Below are positions 24,813-36,560 of a stretch of 64,000 bases of DNA, piece after piece. Every line of letters begins with the position of its first letter. Position 1 is the stretch's first letter. The DNA is from Tetrapyrgos nigripes (taxonomy: Eukaryota > Basidiomycota > Agaricomycetes > Agaricales > Campanellaceae), in NCBI GenBank assembly GCA_013368315.1, contig JAACJM010000265.1, positions 45,592-109,591 on the forward strand, given 5' to 3'. The position numbers were made by a program, and so were the translations under genes. A model generated the notes under the pieces. The model had not been told where the DNA came from and ran no database searches. It worked only from the letters and a program-made list of their open reading frames with translations.

Positions 24813-25252
24813 CCCATACACCCACCTCACAATTCCCTCATCGCACCCTATCCTTCACCCTGTCTAACCCACGCCCCCGAATTCGTATCGAACCTCTTGA
24901 AACCCCTCGTGACTACGAACGGATCCCATTTCCCCTTCCTCGCTACCTCTTGTATTCCGAATACTCAGTCTCTCACGGAAGAAAAATACGAACGGATCCT
25001 TGGAGCCTCGATCGACACTTTGTTTGCACAAGACGTTGGGTGTGGAAACTTACCTCAGGTGACGTAGTCCTCTCAACGTTCTCATCCATAACAGTAAAAG
25101 AGGACTTCGATACAGGAGAAACAGTGGTTCAAATCAGAGGACCTCTATTCCTCAGAGAAAACATCGACTACTCCCCATCAGCACCTTCCCCCGAATACGG
25201 TCTAGCATCTTCCTTCATCCTGGGACCCAACTACCTTTCTTGAAACCGGTGT

Positions 25253-26769
25253 ATGACTAGTCGACGAGCCGCATCTGCAGACCCGAACCTCCAGTGTGCC
25301 GATCGACCACACGTATTCCATCCTCCATCAATTCGAGACGCTGCTTACTTCGTTGAAGACGTCGACGACCCTTGGACTCCATGCGCCGTACAACCGTGCC
25401 TAAACAGATATAACACTCAAAAACTTCCCACCGAAAAAATCCCGAACGGACTACACGTTATAACCCAACTCCAAGAACTTGCAATTCAAAAGGCACACCC
25501 AAAACCTAAACCTGCAACAGAATCGGAACAAGGAACCTCTACACCTACTAACCAACCTTCCGGATCTAACCCAGTACCAGAAACCCCTCCCAATAACCCA
25601 CCAGAACCAGACAATCCCACCTCCCCACCTTCTTCGCCCACCATTCCATCCGCCGAAGGACCATCCGTAGCCCCTCGTCGTCCTCCTACACCTCCTTCTC
25701 CAGATCCATCGGACCCAAACGATTCAGTTATGGCTGATACACCTCCTATCGGGTCGAACGGAACCTCCGAGCGAGGAAGGAAACCAGACCCCTTCAACGG
25801 AGAACGTAGCGAGGCGAAACGATGGCTGGCCCTGTTCAATAACTATCTACGCATGAATAAAGGAAAGTACCCGACCGAGGAAAGTCAAGTTTCACTATTC
25901 CTGTCGTTCTTCACAGGAGAAAAAGGAGGAGATTGGGCCACGCAACGATTGATAGAACGAGATGCAGATGAGGAGGATGAGAATTTGGCGAGTACGCCTG
26001 GTGAATGGAGATGGATAACTTTGAAACAGATACGGGATAGATTCAAAAAGGACTTCAAAGCTCTTGCCTCGGAAGATGTGGCAAGGATGAAGATCAAGTT
26101 TGCTAGAATGAAGGGGACGGATATTAGCAGCTACAGCAGCATCTTCGATACATACGGAGAAGAATCTGAGTTCGGAGATGCGGCGTTGTTGGAATTCTAT
26201 CAGGATGGGTTACCACCAAAACTTTGAGAAGCAGTTGGAAGAACGTATCCAAAATGGGATGACTTCGAGGAGTATAAGAAAAGAGCTGTGGAGCTTCACT
26301 TAGAGTGGCTGAAGGAACGAGAAAGACAAGGACGTTGGAAAACTACTTCAACGTCGAAGAATAGTCCAGGTCCGTCTCAGGGGAGAACGGTAGCAAGCGT
26401 CAATGCACTTATGGGATCAGGTGCTAACTCGTCTTTCAATCTACCACCTAAACTGACACCTGATGAAACGGACCGACTTCGAAAAGCAGGAGCGTGCTTC
26501 GCGTGTAGACAAACGGGACACATGAGCAACGAATGTCCGACATTCCCGAGGACGCCATCTCAGAACGCTTCTCGAACCTCCCCTCTCGCGCTATTCGAAC
26601 AGCCGAAACCGCATCTCCACCACCGGTGACAGTAGCTCAGGCATCCTCATCCAGAAACACGATCAAGGAAATCTCCGACATGGTTAACAGGGTTAAAGGA
26701 CTAGAAGGAGAAGAAAAGGAACAAGCAACCGTTTATTTAAAAGACGTCATGTCTAAACTGGATTTTTGA
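25253..26769 (+). pseudogene. gag of the young gypsy element
   Basis: A proline/serine-rich N-terminal region (about residues 90-160) is followed by a capsid-like helical domain (PDPFNGERSEAKRWLALFNNY.. to ..YQDGLPPKL) and, after a TGA at 26225, a region ending in a CCHC zinc knuckle (CFACRQTGHMSNEC, 26492-26533). A one-base frame change near 26545, in a run of C, leads to the final part (IKEISDMVNRVKGLEGEEKE) ending at the natural stop 26767. Gag packages the RNA. The TGA stands where an arginine is expected before EAVGRTYPKW. A start upstream of 25253 is possible. Confidence 0.85.
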
Positions 26770-29700
26770 ATCACTCCTCTGCTACGTCGTCAGTAGGAGT
26801 AGAACAGTACACTGGACAGTTAAAGAACAATCAATATAGTGTGTTATACCCCTCTAGTGAGCGAGTCTTTCCTTCAGAAATAAAAATGTCAGCAATCACT
26901 CGTAACAGACAGATACCATCAATCACACTCAAGACTGAACTAACCGGCAAAATTACTGGCAGAAAAATCGACGCAAACGCTCTAATAGACAGCGGTGCAG
27001 AAGGCATAATCATCAATAGTCAATTCGCACAAAAAAAATCAACTCACCCTCCTTCCTATCAAAAACCCGTTCCCAGTTTGAAACGTCGACGGCTCTGAAA
27101 ACACCATGGGATGGGTACGAGAATACACTATCCAAAATCTTCGTATCTATTCCCGAGACGGTGAGGCGTATCACGAAGAACAGGCCGAATTCTATGTAAC
27201 GGACATCGGGGATCACGATATAATCCTCGGTACCAACTGGTTGGAAGAACATAATCCAGATATAGACTGGTCGAACTCACGGGTAGACATGACTAGATGC
27301 CCAGAGACATGCATCACGGCAAAACCTCCCATTCTCCACTTGAAAACTAAATCCTTGAAACCCACAGTCGTTGATCCAAGAACCCACCACAAGGATTACC
27401 AAGTCAGATGGTTAGAACCAGTTGGACGATTCAAACCAATTGCCCAACCGAAAATTGCAGGGCGACGTCGCCGAATTCCTATTCGATCCTTCCACCGAAA
27501 TTCAGAAGAAACGGCAATCTTTACTGAAGATGACTACGGCAGAGATACGATCCCAGAACAATGGGAACAGGATGTAATGGAAGAGTTGTTGGGGAAAGAG
27601 GAAAGAATGGATGAAGAGGCGTCAGGGACACCGAACCTGAACATCCGCGCGGGTTTCACAAAAGCACAAGAACTCGCAGAGGCAGCCCAGAACGTTCAGG
27701 TCGATGTACCTCTCAAAGATAAGATTCCTTCGCAATATCATCAGTTCCTACGAGTCTTTGACAAACAAACCTCAGAACGATTACCGAAACGTGGCGAGTG
27801 GGATCACGCTATCGAGTTAAAACCGGACTTTGAACCGCGCCCTTGCAAAACATACCCGTTATCCCCAAATGAACAAAAGGAGCTCGATGAATTCATTAAG
27901 GAGAACTTAGAGAAAGGATATATAAGACCGTCGAAGTCTCCTATGGCAAGTCCCTTCTTCTTTGTAAAAAAGAAAGACGGAAAACTATGACCAGTACAGG
28001 ACTATCGTGCCCTAAACAAAGGAACTGTCAAAAACGAATACCCCTTACCGCTTATATCGGAACTCGTAGACAAACTCAAAGGGGCACGAATATTTTCCAA
28101 AATCGACCTTAGATGGGGATATAACAACGTACGCATCAAGAAGGGAGATGAATGGAAAGCGGCGTTTAAAACCAACCGCGGCCTCTTCGAACCAACAGTG
28201 ATGTTTTTAGGTCTTATGAACTCTCCAGCTACATTCCAAGCGATGATGAACACTTTATTCAAGGACCTGATCGACTCTGGAAAAGTCGTAATCTATATGG
28301 ACGATATCCTCATATTTACGGAATCACTAGAAGAACATCGATACATGGTGAAACAAGTATTGGCACGACTCCATGATAACGACTTATACGCTAAACCGGA
28401 AAAAGTGCACTTTCGAAACCGATTCAGTGGAATTCCTCGGCCTCATCGTGTCACATAACACGTTGGCGATGGACCCAGTCAAAGTCGAGGGCGTAACTAA
28501 ATGGCCAGTCCCACGAAACGTCAAAGACGTACAATCATTCCTCGGCTTCGGAAACTTTTACCGTCGCTTCATACGCGACTTCTCAAAAATCGCACGACCA
28601 CTGTTCGATCTCACGAAAAAGGAACACCCATGGGAATGGTCCGAGGAGGCTCAAACGGCCTTCCAAGCACTCAAAGATACGTTTACGACTTCACCAGTCT
28701 TGCTCATGCCTGATCATTCTAAACCATACCGAGTAGAAGTTGACGCGTCAGATTACGCCACAGGAAGTATCCTACAACAACAAGGATCGGATGGTAAATG
28801 GCATCCAGTAGCTTACCTGTTGAAAGCCTTATCCGAAACTGAACGGAATTACGACATTCACGACAAAGAGCTTCTAGCGGTCATACGCGGACTCGAAGCC
28901 TGGCGACACTACCTGGAAGGGGGCCACACACCATCGAAATCTTGACCGATCACGACAACCTCAGATACTTCACCACGGCACAAAAACTCAGCCGACGACA
29001 AGCAAGAATGGCCTTGTTCCTAACCAGATTCGACTTTATGCTCACCCATAAACCTGGGAATCTGAACCGGAGTGACCCACTTTCTCGGAGATCGGACCAT
29101 AAAGAGGGGGTCGAAAACGACAACAAGGACAGGGTCTTGCTTGACCCTAGATTCTTCAGAATCCGAGCAACACAGCCAGGAACGGTAACCGCAATAGGAG
29201 ATACGGAATTGAAAAGGCAGATTAAGGAGTGTCCGGAGAAGGATGCTGAAGTCGTGAGTGCGTTACAAACCATCTTTAACAACGGACCACGCGCTTTGGC
29301 AAAAAATCTACAGGAATGGAACTACGAAGACGGAATCGTCTTGTTCAGAGGGAAGATCTACATCCCAAACGATCAACAACTCAGACGGGACATCGTTAAA
29401 ATGCATCACGACAGCCTTATTGCAGGACACCCGGGACGGTTCAAAACATACGAACTCGTCAGTAGAGAGTTCTGGTGGCCCGGTATGTCAGTATTCGTTC
29501 GTAACTATGTTGAAGGATGCGCTACCTGTCAGTTAACCAAGGCAAACAACCATCCGGCGCATGTACCATTAATCCCGAACGAAATACCGGAACGACCCTT
29601 TGGTACCATTACAACCGACTTCATCACGGATCTGCCAGAATGTGACAGCTTCAATGCAATTCACGTCACAGTCGACCGTTCAACAAAAACAGTTGTCATT

Positions 29701-30876
29701 TCCCCATGCAGAAAAGATATCGATAGCAACGGAACAATTGACCTATTGTTCGACAACACTTGGCGGCGGTATGGCTTGTGGGATAAAATGATATCTGATC
29801 GCGGACCCCAATTCGCAAGCCAAGTGATGAAAGGCATTTACACTAAGTTAGGTATCACTTCAGCACTCAGTACAGCTTATCATCCGCAGACAGATGGCGA
29901 GACAGAAAGGTTCAATCAAGAACTCGAACAATACCTCCGAACCTTCTGTAACTATCATCAGGACGATTGGGTTAAATACCTACCGTACGCCGAATTCTGT
30001 CACAACACCCGAATCCACTCAGCAACCGGGAAATCGCCGTTCGAACTACTCCATGGATATCTACCCTGACTCTTCCCTTCCATCAATCCGACTTCACACG
30101 TACCAAAAGTCGAAGAACGACTCCAGAACTTAGATACTCTTCGGGAGGAACTAAAATCAAGTCTGGCGACAGCAGCAGAACTGATGAAAGAACAAAACAA
30201 GGACTACACAAAGGAAGGGGTGAAATTTAAAGTTGGAGACAAAGTGTTGCTAGACGGGAAGAATCTGAAGACAACGAGGCCGAAAGCTAAGTTGGCAAAT
30301 CGTCGTCACGGACCATTCGAAATCACTGACATTATCAGCGAAGTCAATTACCGACTCAAGTTACCGAATGGTTGGCGCATTCATCCAGTATTCCACGCTT
30401 CACTCCTATCGCCGTACAAAGAGACCGAAGCCCACGGAGTGAACTATCTGGGAGAACTGGCTGAGTTACTTCCCGAAGACAATGAATACGATGTGGAAGC
30501 AATTCTAGATTCAAAACCAACGAGAAACCGCCGGGGAGTACAATACCTTGTCAAATGGTTGGATTATGCTGACTCGGAGAATTCATGGGAACCAGCGTCA
30601 GGATTAACAAAGGTGAAGGAGATGATTGAAACCTTCCATCAACAACATCCAGATGCATATCGACCCAAGAACCTGATATGCCCTGGAACAACGGTGCGTT
30701 CACTAGGAATCGCCATGGAAGACATATGGCGAAGTACCCGTGTGCTTCAAGCGAAAGCACAACTCCGAGGAGAAACACTGTTACGGACCGTTGGTATTCT
30801 ATGCCCTCCTTCGCACTCCACTCGGCAATCGAACTCGAACTTCTGTCATCATTCATCAATCGCATTCCCTCGCTAA
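26766..30876 (+). pseudogene. pol of the young gypsy element (PR-RT-RH-IN-chromodomain)
   Basis: Protease with the DSGAEG active site (about 26988-27005); end of protease DIGDHDIILGTNWLEEHNPDIDW (27203-27270); reverse transcriptase 27750-28330 with YMDDIL at 28294-28311; RNase H 28730-29060; integrase with HHDSLIAGHPG..CATC zinc site (29405-29530) and catalytic DFITDL, SDRGPQF and DGETERFNQ; chromodomain 30487-30650 (YDVEAILDS, YLVKWLDYADSENSWEP). Lesions: TGA at 27079, 27988 and 30067, an extra A near 27034, an extra A near 28395 and an extra CA near 28925. The stops match CGA to TGA; for the one at 27988 the other gypsy element in this window keeps arginine. Indels are all in simple runs and could be assembly errors. 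Confidence 0.93.
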
Positions 30877-31023
30877 CGGCGACTACTGTCAAACCCGTCC
30901 CCGGACGTGCGTTCATACCGCCACACCCAACTATAAAAGACCCCTTTTCACAACGAAGAACGACAGAACAACACCCACTTCCACCACGCAAAAACTACAC
31001 TCATCCACATCCCCACTATCGTA

Positions 31024-31539
31024 ATGTCAACCACTTCCTCTATCGACACTATCGTGAACGACACACTCCCAACCAACAGGGGACGTTGCACCTACGGGAC
31101 CCGCTCCGGACGACGACGCCGACTTTCGAAACAACACGCAGGACCTCACAATGGGTGTCAACGCTGCACGTGGGGAGGAGAGGATGGACCAGGACGGTGT
31201 AGATTGGGTAGAGGACATAAAGCCCGATGTGTGGTGCAATGGACGTCCTTACGTGCGGAACACAAAGGGAACCTTGGTTGGGGAGACGGTAGTATATGGG
31301 GCGCGCACAGCACCATACAGTACGATGCAACCGACAATGGAGGAGGCTGGGGAACAGCAACCAACACAACAGCGTGGGGGGACTTCGACTGGAACGATCC
31401 TAGATGGGAGATTGCAAATTACACCGTGGATTGGGACAAATATTGGCCGAGTCAGGGAGATGTGGACAGACGATTCCGCAAACAATGGGCGGAGCACTGG
31501 AAAACTAGCTTGCCGAGCTCCGGTGAAAGCTCGTCCTAA
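31024..31539 (+). CDS. Extra ORF between pol and the 3' LTR
   Basis: An intact 171-residue frame (start MSTTSSIDTIVNDTLPTNRG) ends 11 bases before the 3' LTR. The N-terminal half is basic with several cysteines (GCQRCTWGG); the C-terminal half is rich in W, G, T and D (GGGWGTATNTTAWGDFDW, then WDKYWPSQGDVDRRFRKQW). No signal peptide or membrane segment, so not envelope-like. Another frame (31151-31630) is also open but runs into the LTR, so I prefer this one. Function unknown; a post-pol accessory protein or fortuitous ORF. Confidence 0.45.
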   Translation: MSTTSSIDTIVNDTLPTNRGRCTYGTRSGRRRRLSKQHAGPHNGCQRCTWGGEDGPGRCRLGRGHKARCVVQWTSLRAEHKGNLGWGDGSIWGAHSTIQYDATDNGGGWGTATNTTAWGDFDWNDPRWEIANYTVDWDKYWPSQGDVDRRFRKQWAEHWKTSLPSSGESSS

Positions 31540-31550
31540 AGAGGGGGTAA

Positions 31551-32068
31551 TGTCACGAATCGCTCCCCGCCTATTCATTTCTTTTCTATCCTTTTCCCTT
31601 TACTATCTACTTCCCACTCTAACTCCATAAACATTAATCATTTCTCATCATCGTCTATAGTTACCATCTCTCTAGATCTATGACTCACATTCTTATCTCC
31701 TCCGATTCCTATCTCCATGGACATTCTCACTGTCAATCACTCCGCATGATCCAGTACTTTCATCTATCCATATTTGACTTATTATTCTCTCGCCCTTGAC
31801 ATTTCCACACGAAACCGTCTATTATTACTTACTCTTTCCCATCTGTTCATATTTTACTTATATACCTGTGATCCTTGTAACCTATGCCTTAGTTCGTTCA
31901 CTTCGTCTCCGCTCCGTACTTTCACTACGCAGTGTAGAGCCTAGTCAGCTTACTTTCTCTCTATCTCTATTTCTCTCTTTACCTCTCTTGATCAAATCTA
32001 TCGTCTTGTAACTGGTTTCCCGCATTGTGTGACTTGGGTGGTTATTGAGTGTAACGACAACCTTGACA
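31551..32068 (+). repeat. 3' LTR
   Basis: 518 bp, preceded by the purine tract gaggggg. Identical to the 5' LTR except for the base noted above (G here, in the CG of ctctcgccc). Confidence 0.95.
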
Positions 32069-32679
32069 GAAAGCTAGAAACCATAGCTTTTAGATGGTAC
32101 AAAGGGGATGAACTAGTGGTAATGATACTAAGTATCTAAAGTGTTGCGAAGTTCACTAACATAATAAGGTCCAAAGTAGAGGGATTACTGATTCAGGCAT
32201 AAGTATTACCGAAGATCACTATGGATTGGCATCTTAAAGATAAGTGCAGTACTATCCTTGGCTACACTACACTAGTTCATAAGGCTTGCACATTACTATT
32301 GAAGAACTGGACTCAGATTAGCAGTGTACAAGTTTAACTAGCGGTATAAAGGGATAAGTATACGTTCAAAGCTATAGAGAACAAGAGGCGGAGGCTAGAT
32401 ACGAGAGTACCCTAAACCCAAAGGATTAGCGGTATTCCGAAGTGTAGTCATAAGTGGAGCTATCTGAGTCAGGTAGGCTACAGCCGCCAGTATCAGAGAG
32501 TACCCTACTAGTAAAGAGAGTGGAGCAAGGGACAGAGAAATCCCTACTACGAAAATTAGATAATATTCAAGTTTCCTGTATACCCTAATTAGAAGGTACC
32601 TACTAGATCCAGTAGTTACTACTCTCACGAACTAGTGGTTAGAGTAGATTTTCTGTTTTCTTTGATATATTTTAGCGGA

Positions 32680-32952
32680 TGTTGAAAAGAAATGTAAATC
32701 TGTATAGTTGTAGCTACAGGTAGTATAAAAGGACCAGGTATTACTAGTAGATAACCAAGCAATGGACTGTAGAGGATTCTCCCTATTTAGCGGTAGAGAC
32801 TGTGAAACACGGACAAGAGCTTCTAAACAAACTTATCATACTCGTGTGGAGTCTAAACATACAGTGTTGGTTAAATCAGTGTTGAATATATTTGTTGGTT
32901 GTTTTGTGTTCATAACTTGTGTCCTCGAGACTTGGAAACTGTGTCTAAGGCA
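32680..32952 (+). repeat. Possible LTR of a different retroelement, with primer site
   Basis: TGTTGAAAAGAAATG at 32680, TATA-like gtataaaagg at 32723, proposed end ..AAGGCA at 32952. One base later comes TGGCGCCTTC (32954), a typical tRNA-primer-binding start. No second LTR or coding sequence confirms it; the sequence after it (to 33356) is T/G-rich and non-coding. Confidence 0.35.
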
Positions 32953-33356
32953 TTGGCGCCTTCAAATAGAATTGAACTGGTTGAATTGATATTGTGTGTG
33001 TGCCTTTGTGCATTTGTGTGTTTTGTGACAATAGCCTTTGTGTGTGCATCTGTGCAAACCTTTACAAGAATCCCCCAAAAGATCTCTAAACTGTGGACTA
33101 AATTGAAGAGTATTCTACTTACTAGATACACTCGCAAAACAAACTATATAGGTTTTTCTGGTTGTGTTCTGTGTGCTAAGAGCACTTACTAGAGAAACAG
33201 CCTATTATCAGATATTTGGTTGTGATTGCCTTGACCCTCAGAATAGCGTGATTCTCCCAAAAAGAAAATATTTCTGCTTGACAGAAGTGTGACCAGATAT
33301 GTGTATAAAATGAGATATGTTTGGAACATAGATACAAGTACAAAAAGAAAGGATTT

Positions 33357-33811
33357 TGTCAGGGTTGCTGATACACTCAAATAACCACCCAAGTCACACA
33401 ATAAGAGAGCAGATACAAGACAATAGATTGAACAAGAGATATATGAGTAGAGGGAAAGAGTAAGCTGACTAAGCTCTACACTGCGTAGTAGTAGTACAGA
33501 GTGGAGACAAAGTGAACGAACTAAAGGACTAACTAGAATGTCAAGTGGTTTATATAGAAAAACAATGAATAAGTGATAGGAACAAGATAGGAGAAACATG
33601 GGAGAAAATAGAGAAACGTAGGGAAAAGATAGGAAAAAGATAAGATTGATTGAATGGAAGATTGATTGATAGTTATTATAAAGTTTGACAGGTTTTATAA
33701 GGTTCAAAGTCAGGGTTTATTGAGGAAATGCAGTAGACGAGTGATCAGAAAATGAGTTCAATAATGAAGTGGAAGAAGAAGGAGGACAAAGAACTGTAGC
33801 AGTTCGTGACA
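33357..33811 (-). repeat. Solo LTR, gypsy type
   Basis: On the plus strand it reads TGTCAGGGTTGC..TTCGTGACA, with perfect 5-bp flanks GATTT (33352-33356 and 33812-33816). Its minus-strand end (GTGTGACTTGGGTGGTTATT..CCTGACA) resembles that of the full-length element at 24283, so it is a related family. 455 bp. Confidence 0.87.
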
Positions 33812-33853
33812 GATTTACATTTTCCAGAAAAGGTTTACTGGTTCCTCAGATGG

Positions 33854-34035
33854 TCAAGTACCAAAAAAGCCCTGCAGTGTAGTTCTATCCACATCTGCTC
33901 CCTTGTCCAGTAAAAGAGCTACTATTTTTATATGTTCCTGATAAGATGCAACCTGCAGTGCAGTGCTATATTCTGCACCCTGAGCATTCACATCTGCTTC
34001 CTTCTCCAGTAAAAGAGCTACTGTTTCTTTATATC
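33854..34035 (-). pseudogene. Ankyrin-repeat protein fragment
   Basis: One minus-strand frame encodes nearly two ankyrin repeats (KETVALLLEKEADVNAQGA, STALQVASYQEHIKIVALLL, DKGADVDR), ending at a TGA at 33854. Ankyrin repeats mediate protein binding; in fungi such arrays are common in NACHT-type proteins. The fragment lies between two solo LTRs, so the gene was broken by insertions. The sequence past the second LTR (34658-34760) may be an upstream part but shows no clear domain. Confidence 0.7.
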
Positions 34036-34177
34036 CTCAATGGAAAGCTCTTTGTTTGTCTTGTCCTCTCGCTTATTTGGCCTTATGGTCTCTACCTATC
34101 TGAGTTCAATGTCTCATTAGTGGTTGCTTAGCCTGCTTACATTCCTTTATTCATTTAATCATCATTTGCTCTCCTAT

Positions 34178-34657
34178 TGTCAAGTTGCCTTTACACCTAC
34201 AATAAACCACCCAAGTCACACCAGACAAGAGCAAAAAGATGATAGATTGAGTGAGATAGAAATAAGAGGAATTGCATTGTGTAGGTATGTGTACAGAGTG
34301 GAGATGAAGTGAATGAACTGGGGAATGAGTTACAAGAGTCCAAGTATATATGAGAAAGTGTAAGGCTATGAGAAAAGAAGTTAAGAAGGTTGACGAAGAT
34401 AGAAGAGTGCCATATGATGTATCATAGATAAGAACTATTGATCAAATATGGATCAATATAGGTACCAAGAAGTAGAAGCTTGATAGACAGTTATTATAGA
34501 GTTTGACAGATATTATAGGGTTTGCTGACTATGAATCTGAGTGCAAATCAATGAGGAAAAGCAATGGAAGAGTGATGAAGGAATTCTGGGTTAAACAATG
34601 AAGTAAAAGATGAAGAGAAAGAAGAAGGACGACAAAGAACTGTAGCAGTTTGTGACA
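34178..34657 (-). repeat. Older solo LTR of the same family
   Basis: Plus strand reads TGTCAAGTTGCC..TTTGTGACA and is alignable with 33357-33811 (shared ataaaccacccaagtcacac and gacgacaaagaactgtagcagt). Flanks CCTAT and CCCAT differ by one base, fitting a mutated 5-bp target duplication. Confidence 0.75.
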
Positions 34658-35828
34658 CCCATCAAGTGCCATTTGAGGGCACAATCAACAATTAAAAGCT
34701 CTTGCACTCTCTCATCTATGTCATCATCTATGTAGTATGGAGCCAGTATAGATGTTGACTTTCAGAGTGTCCAGTGAAGAGTCTTCCTTTGACAAATACA
34801 GTGTGGCTGTGCAGGTGCAAAGAGTATCTATATAGACTCCAAGAGACATTTTCAGAGATGATCTCTGACATGGTGTATGTTCATGTGGAAGTATTTTAAA
34901 AGTGGGCTGTTGATGACTATGTATTGAATCTGGAATCTGATTTGTATAAGTATTAAGAGGTATATGTGAGCCAGTCACAATGAGTTTTATCAATCATTGA
35001 ATAGAACAAGGCAAAATGAATATATTACTTTAAAATTCAATCACAATTAGAACCAGTTGCACAAAATATTTATAGTGAAACATTGGTACAGACAGTAATT
35101 TTTCTTGAGGAATTTGAAATTTAAACCTTATGCATATGTAAGATGGTCTGGCAAATAATTACTTGAGTACAGATGGGAAGTGAAACTATATATTCCCTCG
35201 TAGCTTGCTATGCGAAGCAGTGGCCCCTTACCCCAGTATGATTGTGGCAACTGTCACATATTCATGACTCACTCTTTTTTTAAGATTTACTGATCAAAAA
35301 CCCAGATCTGTAAATATCAAGTATATACACCTACTATTGTACTTGTACATGGGCAGAATCCCCTCCGAAATGACGAAAACGCAAAAGTAATAAACTTCAA
35401 GCACTAAAATGGCCACCAACACATCTGTACCAGGAGTACGGGTGCCACAGGCCAAACAAACAGTGAAAAATGATTAATTTGGCTATCAATGCAACAAAGG
35501 GCTTAGGTAAATACTAACAAACAATGACTGCCAGAAGTAGCCGGAATCACGCGCACACTGGAAGTTGCGTTCCCACGATATGCAGCTGGGTACTCACCGT
35601 TGACTCATCGGGTCTCAACTGGATCTTACCCAGTCAAAGTGTGACCTAGTTGTCATTTTCCCCCGGTGTTTGTGGCAGCTCCATACTCAATCAAGATAAG
35701 GATTACTTCCAACTGCTGGGATCCAAATGCCACAAGTACAACATCAACTGCATCCCCAAATTATAGTACACAGAGTTACATGATACCGCTTAGACCGCCA
35801 CTTGCCCACACTTAATTTGGGTACTAGC
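34658..35828. other. Non-coding, contains a dispersed-repeat fragment
   Basis: No gene seen. 35208-35243 (gctatgcgaagcagtggccccttaccccagt) matches the outer end of the dispersed repeats at 37722 and 45916, so it is a fourth, truncated copy. Confidence 0.4.
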
Positions 35829-36560
35829 GGTCCACCAGCGTGATGCACCTGGGAGAGTGGACATCAGCAGGTGATACCAGTACAAGGGCGAGCCCCTTAA
35901 CGATACTCCATGAAGTTATCTGCAGTGAGGGTTTTGTCAGAATCAGGAACTGACAAGTTCGCCTCCAATGTTACTTTGACTCAAATACAAGCTGGTGTTC
36001 ACCGCCATCTTAGTGTACTCCTAGGCTCCAGGTCAGTGCGTCTGTCTGATGTTATTCATCAGACTATCACTGATTTGCTACCAGCGCTGCACCAGTCATC
36101 CATCTCCCCATAACATCCGATGAGGTGAGTTACATTTCCAGCTGAACGTCTTGACAGTTCTGCTCCGATCCAATTAATGCTTTCACGGTCCACCAGCGTG
36201 ATGCATCTGGGAGAGTGGAGATCAGCAGGTGATGCTAGGTACAAGGGCAAGCCCCTTAGTGATACTCCATGAAGTTATCTGCGGCGAGGGTTTGTCAGAA
36301 TCAGGAACCAACAAGTTGACCACGGGTGCAGGCATGTAGGCAATAAAATCGACTGAAAAGATGGATAGGACAACAAAGAGAAAGCAACTCTTATCACCTC
36401 CGATGTTACTTCAACTCAAATACAAGCTGGTGTTTATCGCCGTCTTCACTGTACTCCTCTCCAGGTCAGCGCGTCCGTCCGATGTTGTTAATCTGACTAT
36501 CACTGATTTGCTACCAGTGCTGCACCAGTCATCCATCTTTCCAGAACATCCGATGAAGTG
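35829..36560 (+). repeat. Direct duplication, two units of about 360 bp
   Basis: Unit 1 starts at 35829 and unit 2 at 36187, both with ggtccaccagcgtgatgca, then gagagtgga, acaagggc.agcccctta, tgatactccatgaagttatctgc, gaggg.tttgtcagaatcagga, tcaaatacaagctggtgtt.., and ending gctgcaccagtcatccatct. Unit 2 has an insertion of about 60 bases. Non-coding as far as I can see. Confidence 0.85.

Larger units (their letters stand above)
24283..32068 (+). mobile_element. Full-length Ty3/gypsy chromovirus
   Basis: Two 518-bp LTRs (24283-24800, 31551-32068) begin TGTCACGAATCG, end CAACCTTGACA and differ at one base that I can see (A at 24524, G at the matching position in the 3' copy). The element is flanked by GAAAG direct repeats (24278-24282, 32069-32073). 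Inside lie a self-primer-type binding site, gag with a zinc knuckle, protease, RT, RNase H, integrase, chromodomain, an extra 3' ORF and a purine tract (31541-31546). At 7786 bp it is complete and young, but it carries several stops and single-base frame changes. Confidence 0.95.

Noticed and set aside
25486..25839. Minus-strand glycine-rich frame
   Set aside because: Antisense of the proline-rich part of gag.
31151..31630. Alternative 159-residue frame after pol
   Set aside because: It runs into the 3' LTR past the purine tract; the 31024-31539 frame ends just before it and is the better candidate, though neither is proven.
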